Below, piece after piece: positions 7,493 to 12,305 of a stretch of DNA of 12,305 nucleotides (within the stretch, counting starts at the first letter, position 1; each line of letters begins with the position of its first letter). The notes beneath the pieces are model-generated. The model did no database searches, had not been told where the DNA came from, and saw nothing but the letters and a program-made list of their open reading frames with translations. Origin of the DNA: Bacteroidota bacterium. Lineage in GTDB: Bacteria > Bacteroidota > Bacteroidia > Chitinophagales > Saprospiraceae. The stretch is from the NCBI GenBank assembly GCA_024277695.1, contig JAJRUR010000223.1, forward strand, positions 1 through 12,305. Direction: 5' to 3'. A program made the position numbers and the translations under genes.

Positions 7493-9816
7493 ATTGTCAT
7501 TATTGTTTTTGACGAAATTGTATTTTTGCCTGGCCGGATGGTTATTTTTTCTCCATAAATAAACATTTCCATACTTTCCTCACCACGGAGCTCTATGGTA
7601 CAACTATCAGTCACTGCAGTAACTTTGATCGAATGACTTCTGTACAAAATACCAAATTCTAATTTTTCCCAACCCGGAGGTAAACAAGGGGCTAAAGCCA
7701 GATGCTTATTTATTATTTTTTGGCCGCCAAACCCCTTGACCAATGCCATCCAAGATCCAGCCATACTTGTGATATGACATCCTTCATCAGTATCTCCGTT
7801 TACATCGTCCAAGTCTAATCGGGATGTTCTTAAAAACAACTCTTTCGCCTTATTCATCTTACCCAATCTACAGGCCAGAATAGAATGAACACAGGGTGAT
7901 AAAGAAGATTCGTGTACAGTCATCGGCTCATAAAATTCAAAATTTCTTTTTATTGTGTCCAGGTCAAAATCATTTTCAAAGAAAAATAAACCTTGCAAAA
8001 CATCAGCTTGTTTTATAAAACAAGACCGGAGTATCCTATCCCATGACCATTTTTTGACCAAGGGAAGGTGCGCGGGAGATAGATTGCTTACCGGGATTAA
8101 CTCTTTATCCAAAAATCCATCTTGCTGTAAGAATATACCTCTTTGTTTATTTTTAGGAAAGTAAATATTCTTTATCAATGCGTGCCAAGAGGCTATTTCA
8201 CTTTCAGTGATGGCTAAGTCAGTGATAAACTGGATATATTGCGTTATATTTTTTTCTTTATATTCTTCCAGAGTTCTCAAAGTATATTCAATACACCATC
8301 GGGCTATATAAGATGTGTACCAATTATTGTTTACATTATTTTCGTATTCATTAGGACCGGTTACTCCTAACATGACATACTGTCTTTTGTGTTTCGAAAA
8401 ACTAAATCTTTGCTTCCAAAACCTTGATATGCCCACCAAGACTTCCAATCCGTAATCCAACAGATAATCATCATCACCTGTATATCTAACATAATCATAA
8501 ATAGCGTAGGCAATAGCTCCATTTCGATGGATTTCTTCAAAAGTGATTTCCCATTCATTATGGCACTCTTCCCCGTTCATGGTCACCATTGGGTAGAGAG
8601 CTGCTCCGTTATTAAAACCCAAAGTTTGAGCATTTTCTATCGCTTTATCAAGATGTTTGTATCGGTACAAAAGTAATTGTCGACCTACCTTACTACCCTT
8701 TGTACTCATATAAAAAGGTATGCAATAGGCTTCGGTGTCCCAGTAAGTACTACCACCGTATTTTTCACCTGTAAATCCTTTAGGACCTATATTTAGTCGA
8801 TCGTCAACACCTGAATATGTTTGATTTAGCATAAAAATATTGTACCTAATCCCTTGCTGAGAAGCATCATCTCCCGATATTATTATATCATTTTTATCCC
8901 ATATCTTTCTCCACTCGGCACTATGTTCTTTTAGTAGTTGGTCCCAGCTCATATTTTGGTTTTGATCCAAAAGAGTAAGGGCTATTTTAGGCAAATGTTC
9001 AGATTTATGAAAAAAAGAAGTGACGGTAAATGCCTTACGTATCAAGGACAGATTTTGGCCACAATCAACATCAATCCGGTAACTTTGCTCGATAGTCATT
9101 TCATCGTTGGTAATTCTTGTAGAGCATGTAGGTCGAATACGCTCAGAGCATAGAAAAAAAGAATTGATAGCAGTACATAATACATCAAAGCCAGTATCTC
9201 GTGAAGTCGCCGCAATATAGTTAGGAAGAACTGGATGATCATATTTTTTCTTTTTCCAAAATTGTTCATCATAATTGGCATCCTCGTTCCTTACGTTATA
9301 ATCAAGACGACTTTTGATCTCTATAGTACAATCCGAATTTAGAGCTTTTATGTCATATTTTAGTACACCCAAATTGTCCTCCGAAAGGCTATAAAATTGC
9401 TGAGAATGGATCTCCAACTCTTTATCATCGGGCAATAGTAGTCTAAACTTCCTTGAAAATATGCCATTCTTCATATCCAGTTCTGCCCTGTACTCTATTG
9501 GTTCAAACTTTGCTAGATCTACAATGTGATTATTGACCTTGACCGTCATACTTATCCAATCTATTGCATTGGGTACTTTTGCAAAATACTCGGGATAGCC
9601 ATTCTTCCACCAGCCGACTTTTGTCTTATCCTTTATATAGATTCCCGCTAGATAATTACCTTTTAGACTCTCACCGGAATAGTCTTCAGCAAAATTTCCG
9701 CGCATACCCATCTTGCCATTGCCGGTGCTAAATATAGACTCTGTAATTTTATGATATGGAGGATCAAACTTTGTTTGAATAATTTTCCAAGGGTGTATTT
9801 CAAATATTTTTTTCAT
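7489..9816 (-). CDS. Maltose phosphorylase, GH65
   Basis: Cytoplasmic enzyme (no signal peptide) that converts maltose and phosphate to D-glucose and beta-D-glucose 1-phosphate with inversion. At 775 aa it has the normal GH65 length: an N-terminal beta-sandwich (about 1-270), a linker, an (alpha/alpha)6 barrel (about 320-690) and a small C-terminal beta domain. The catalytic acid is Glu490 in GVTGPNEYENNVNNNWYTS (484-502). This NEYENNVNNN form is typical of maltose phosphorylases; trehalose and kojibiose phosphorylases have a different sequence here. Substrate and phosphate residues are visible as YWDTEA (358-363), KQAD (602-605) and HESSLSP (635-641), the last being the phosphate-binding loop. 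The gene starts 17 nt after beta-phosphoglucomutase and ends in an ATGA overlap with the next GH13 gene. The product is exactly the substrate of the neighbouring mutase. Names used elsewhere include mapA and malP. Confidence 0.95.
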   Translation of the reverse strand: MKKIFEIHPWKIIQTKFDPPYHKITESIFSTGNGKMGMRGNFAEDYSGESLKGNYLAGIYIKDKTKVGWWKNGYPEYFAKVPNAIDWISMTVKVNNHIVDLAKFEPIEYRAELDMKNGIFSRKFRLLLPDDKELEIHSQQFYSLSEDNLGVLKYDIKALNSDCTIEIKSRLDYNVRNEDANYDEQFWKKKKYDHPVLPNYIAATSRDTGFDVLCTAINSFFLCSERIRPTCSTRITNDEMTIEQSYRIDVDCGQNLSLIRKAFTVTSFFHKSEHLPKIALTLLDQNQNMSWDQLLKEHSAEWRKIWDKNDIIISGDDASQQGIRYNIFMLNQTYSGVDDRLNIGPKGFTGEKYGGSTYWDTEAYCIPFYMSTKGSKVGRQLLLYRYKHLDKAIENAQTLGFNNGAALYPMVTMNGEECHNEWEITFEEIHRNGAIAYAIYDYVRYTGDDDYLLDYGLEVLVGISRFWKQRFSFSKHKRQYVMLGVTGPNEYENNVNNNWYTSYIARWCIEYTLRTLEEYKEKNITQYIQFITDLAITESEIASWHALIKNIYFPKNKQRGIFLQQDGFLDKELIPVSNLSPAHLPLVKKWSWDRILRSCFIKQADVLQGLFFFENDFDLDTIKRNFEFYEPMTVHESSLSPCVHSILACRLGKMNKAKELFLRTSRLDLDDVNGDTDEGCHITSMAGSWMALVKGFGGQKIINKHLALAPCLPPGWEKLEFGILYRSHSIKVTAVTDSCTIELRGEESMEMFIYGEKITIRPGKNTISSKTIMTI

Positions 9817-9833
9817 TTCTAATTTAGGTCCTA

Positions 9834-10505
9834 TTAAGAATATTTTATCCCTTCGATCATATCATCGATTGTTTTAGCTTCAAAACTCTCCCATACCACA
9901 ACATCTTCGGGCAAATTTGCGGGATTACCTATTCCGATGACATGCATCTTTGCGGTTCTAGCTGCACCTATACCTTTGTACGAGTCTTCAAAAACTACAG
10001 TATGTCGAGCTGCTACATCAAACGCTTGGCAGGATAGTAAAAATACTTCCGGATTGGGCTTGCTGTGTTTTACCATATGACCATCTACAACCAAATCAAA
10101 GTCATCCATCATATTAAGCTTTTCTAAAATATTATTGGCATTCTTACTCGCAGACCCGATAGTGACGAATATACCATTTTCTTTTAGATGCTCAACAAAA
10201 AATTTCACCCCAGGTAATACGTCTTGAGGACATAGAGATTCGATCAAATTTAAGTAGGTTTTGTTCTTTTTATCCAATAAATGTTCTGTAGCCTCTTTGG
10301 AGAGACTCCGTTCTGCCCAAATTAAAATCTGCTGTAGCGATTGGTACCTGCTGACACCTTTTAGCTTTTCATTGGCCGATTCGGTCAGTTCATAGCCAAG
10401 CTCTTTAGAGATTGACCGCCATGCAGCATAGTGGTACTTGGCAGTATCTGTGATCACACCATCTAGGTCAAAAATACAAAGCTGAACCGATTCCTTATTG
10501 CGCAC
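9834..10505 (-). CDS. pgmB: Beta-phosphoglucomutase (HAD family)
   Basis: Isomerises beta-D-glucose 1-phosphate from maltose phosphorylase to glucose 6-phosphate. HAD motifs are complete: CIFDLDGVITDTAKYHYAAW, with the nucleophile and acid/base Asp pair in DLDG; the cap-domain segment GVSRYQSL; motif II GSASK; motif III Lys in KHSKPNPEVF; motif IV FEDSYKGIGAA. I place the start at the GTG at 10505-10503, giving 223 aa, the normal length. No in-frame ATG precedes the DLDG motif. A TTG at 10553 would add 16 mostly hydrophobic residues resembling a signal peptide, which makes no sense for a cytoplasmic enzyme and would put a good -7 box (10537-10530) inside the gene. It is the first gene of the minus-strand operon, 17 nt ahead of GH65. 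Identity is firm; the exact start is inferred. Confidence 0.92.
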   Translation of the reverse strand: MRNKESVQLCIFDLDGVITDTAKYHYAAWRSISKELGYELTESANEKLKGVSRYQSLQQILIWAERSLSKEATEHLLDKKNKTYLNLIESLCPQDVLPGVKFFVEHLKENGIFVTIGSASKNANNILEKLNMMDDFDLVVDGHMVKHSKPNPEVFLLSCQAFDVAARHTVVFEDSYKGIGAARTAKMHVIGIGNPANLPEDVVVWESFEAKTIDDMIEGIKYS

Positions 10506-10529
10506 TTTTCTCGCAGATTTTAAAAAAAA

Positions 10530-10553
10530 CAAAAATAGTAAAATACTACGCAA
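10530..10553 (-). promoter_or_regulatory. Candidate promoter of the pgmB-GH65-GH13-GH13 operon
   Basis: The minus strand carries TATTTTTG at 10537-10530, a match to TAnnTTTG. A TTG at 10553-10551 is the nearest -33-like element but is only 13 nt away, shorter than the usual spacing. Transcription would begin near 10523, about 18 nt before the GTG chosen for pgmB. The box supports that start over the upstream TTG. Confidence 0.45.
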
Positions 10554-10607
10554 TAATGTAAAAAGTACACTAAGTAACTCCTCTTTGATTTTTCCTAAAT
10601 TTTACGA

Positions 10608-10630
10608 TTGACATAACTCTATTATCTTTG
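10608..10630 (+). promoter_or_regulatory. Candidate lysS promoter
   Basis: TATCTTTG at 10623-10630 fits the Bacteroidota -7 consensus TAnnTTTG and ends 23 nt before the lysS ATG, giving a short leader. TTGACA at 10608-10613 lies upstream but with only a 12-nt spacer to the -7 box, so the -33 element is uncertain. The promoter is divergent from that of pgmB in the shared gap 10506-10653. Confidence 0.5.
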
Positions 10631-10653
10631 CGCCTTAAAAATTAAGAACAGCT

Positions 10654-12156
10654 ATGAGTTTATCAGAACAACAGCTAGTCCGTAGAGATGCACTCCAAAC
10701 ACTACGGGCGATGGGGATTGATCCGTATCCGGCACAAGGATATGATGTGACCCATACGGCCAAAAATATAAAAGAGCAGTATGTAGATGGACAGCCATTT
10801 CCTACCGTCAGACTAGCCGGTAGGCTGATGACTCGGCGCATTATGGGCAAAGCCTCTTTTGCGGAGCTACAGGATAGTTCAGGACGTATCCAGCTCTATA
10901 TCGGACGCGACAATATCTGTCCGGATGAAGATAAGACCCTCTACAACACCGTTTTTAAAAAACTACTCGACATCGGGGATTTTATCGGAGTGTCCGGAGA
11001 AGTTTTTGTTACAAAAATGGGCGAAACCTCTGTCCGTGTCAAAGAACTAATACTGCTCAGTAAGACACTCAACCCACTACCCATCGTCAAGGTAGACGAC
11101 GAAGGACAAGTGCACGATGCTTTTACTGACCCTGAACTCAGATATCGTATGCGATATGTTGACTTAATTGTCAATCCGGAAGTACGAAAAGTCTTCGAGC
11201 AGCGTACACAGATTTATAATTCCTTCAGAAGCTATCTCAATCAAAAAGGCTATCTAGAGGTAGAGACTCCTATCCTACAGCCCCTGTACGGAGGAGCTGC
11301 AGCCAGACCCTTCAAAACACACCACAATACCCTCGATATGACCCTGTATCTGCGGATAGCTAATGAGCTATACCTCAAGCGACTTATCGTCGGTGGTTAT
11401 GACGGAGTCTATGAGTTTTCTAAAGATTTTAGAAACGAAGGAATGAGTCGTTTTCACAATCCGGAATTTACCCAAATCGAGCTTTATGTAGCATACAAGG
11501 ATTATTACTGGATGATGGATTTGGTAGAAGAAATGATCGAAAAAGCTTGCATGGATATCCATGGCACTACACGAATACCGGTAGGAGAGGAGATGATTGA
11601 CTTCAAAAGACCTTGGAAGCGATACACCATGTACGAAGCAATTGAGCACTTTACCGGTATCGATATATCTCAAATGGATGAAAACCAACTCCGAACAACT
11701 GCCAAAAGCCTGCATGTGCCTATCGATGAGTCCATGGGCAAGGGCAAGCTCATCGACGAGATCTTCGGAGAAAAATGTGAACCACATATCATCCAGCCTA
11801 CTTTTATTACCGATTATCCCATTGAGATGTCACCACTTGCCAAAAAGCATCGGTCGCAGGATGGGCTGGTTGAACGATTTGAGGCAATTTGTAACAGAAA
11901 AGAAATTTGCAACGCCTTCTCAGAACTCAACGACCCCATAGATCAGCGCGAGCGATTCGAAGCACAACTCGAACTCGGAAAACGAGGTGATGAAGAGGCC
12001 ATGATGCTCGATGAGGACTTTTTGAGAGCTCTCGAGTACGGTATGCCCCCTACTACCGGTCTAGGCATCGGTATGGATCGCTTGGCGATGATCCTCACCA
12101 ACCAAAACTCGATCCAAGATGTCCTGTTCTTTCCACAGATGCGACCCGAAAAGTAA
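10654..12156 (+). CDS. lysS: Lysyl-tRNA synthetase, class II
   Basis: Charges tRNA-Lys with lysine using ATP in the cytoplasm. At 500 aa it has the standard bacterial length. The N-terminal OB-fold anticodon-binding domain (about 50-140) includes VRLAGRLMTRR and ELQDSSGRIQLYI. The class II core follows: motif 1 around 185-207 (SYLNQKGYLEVETPIL), motif 2 at 258-275 (DFRNEGMSRFHNPEFTQ) and motif 3 at 469-479 (GLGIGMDRLAM). GGAAARPF at 213-220 is the lysine-enzyme signature segment. The ATG is 23 nt behind a -7 box and gives the expected MSLSEQQLVRRDAL beginning. It is divergent from the maltose operon and unrelated in function. By eye its codons are richer in G and C (CTC, ATC, GGA, CGA) than those of the saccharide genes, as expected for a highly expressed gene or a locus boundary. 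Confidence 0.97.
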   Translation: MSLSEQQLVRRDALQTLRAMGIDPYPAQGYDVTHTAKNIKEQYVDGQPFPTVRLAGRLMTRRIMGKASFAELQDSSGRIQLYIGRDNICPDEDKTLYNTVFKKLLDIGDFIGVSGEVFVTKMGETSVRVKELILLSKTLNPLPIVKVDDEGQVHDAFTDPELRYRMRYVDLIVNPEVRKVFEQRTQIYNSFRSYLNQKGYLEVETPILQPLYGGAAARPFKTHHNTLDMTLYLRIANELYLKRLIVGGYDGVYEFSKDFRNEGMSRFHNPEFTQIELYVAYKDYYWMMDLVEEMIEKACMDIHGTTRIPVGEEMIDFKRPWKRYTMYEAIEHFTGIDISQMDENQLRTTAKSLHVPIDESMGKGKLIDEIFGEKCEPHIIQPTFITDYPIEMSPLAKKHRSQDGLVERFEAICNRKEICNAFSELNDPIDQRERFEAQLELGKRGDEEAMMLDEDFLRALEYGMPPTTGLGIGMDRLAMILTNQNSIQDVLFFPQMRPEK

Positions 12157-12305
12157 GACAGCTTGGATTGCTCAGCTAAGTACCGCTGTGGGCACATTTG
12201 TATATGACTACTAACCTATTTGCTTTCTAGCAAGATTTGGTGTTGAGTACCGAGACATCAAACCTGTCGTCGCGCCCCTACCATCCCTCACGCAGGTAAG
12301 AATTG
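12157..12305. other. Non-coding tail after lysS, no gene recognised
   Basis: 149 nt to the right edge. I see no start-to-stop frame with recognisable protein content and no tRNA. A small hairpin, TTGCT-TTCT-AGCAA (12220-12233), lacks a following T-run, so it is not a standard intrinsic terminator for lysS. The last 55 nt or so are notably richer in C and G than the operon gaps. It may be the start of something beyond the edge or a dispersed repeat. Confidence 0.35.

Noticed and set aside
11368..11787. A 139-residue minus-strand frame inside lysS
   Set aside because: It is antisense to the conserved class II core of lysS, including motif 2, and is best explained as a shadow of that gene.
11943..12197. 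An 84-residue minus-strand frame across the lysS 3' end
   Set aside because: Most of it is antisense to motif 3 of lysS. It is low in complexity (Ser/Arg-rich) and resembles no known family.
12220..12233. Hairpin TTGCT-TTCT-AGCAA as the lysS terminator
   Set aside because: The stem is 5 bp with no T-run on either side, and it lies 63 nt past the stop.

Overview
The window reads as chromosomal DNA of a member of the Bacteroidota. The evidence is the Sus-like maltodextrin gene set, -7 promoter boxes of the TAnnTTTG type, AT-rich starts without Shine-Dalgarno sequences, a lipoprotein amylase and a signal peptide ending in NAQ. The genus cannot be fixed from the sequence. By eye the saccharide genes are AT-rich, and lysS at the right end is clearly richer in G and C.

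Layout. Positions 1-2892 (+) hold the 3'-terminal part of a GH13 cyclomaltodextrinase/neopullulanase-type enzyme, cut by the left edge, followed after 3 nt by a GPH/SLC45-type sugar:cation symporter. Positions 10505-2896 (-) hold a five-gene run: beta-phosphoglucomutase, GH65 maltose phosphorylase, a secreted multidomain GH13, a lipoprotein GH13 and a Nudix/winged-helix regulator. The first four are tightly packed (17-nt gap, 4-nt overlap, 14-nt overlap). The regulator follows after 108 nt and has its own candidate promoter. The two units converge with only 3 nt between stop codons. lysS (10654-12156, +) diverges from beta-phosphoglucomutase and is housekeeping. The last 149 nt hold no recognisable gene.

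Inferred pathway. Alpha-glucans or maltodextrins are cut in the envelope by the exported GH13 enzymes. Maltose or short dextrins enter through the inner-membrane symporter. Maltose phosphorylase splits maltose with phosphate into glucose and beta-glucose 1-phosphate, and beta-phosphoglucomutase makes glucose 6-phosphate. SusC/SusD-like outer-membrane genes are not in the window and would be expected to the left if present.

The metabolic part is a well-known type of locus. The points that stand out are the Nudix-fold regulator with a destroyed Nudix box in place of SusR or a LacI protein, a possible shared operator, a beta-phosphoglucomutase start that is easy to misannotate, and a His-to-Gln change in region IV of one GH13 enzyme. 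I found no CRISPR array, mobile element, RNA gene or convincing new system.
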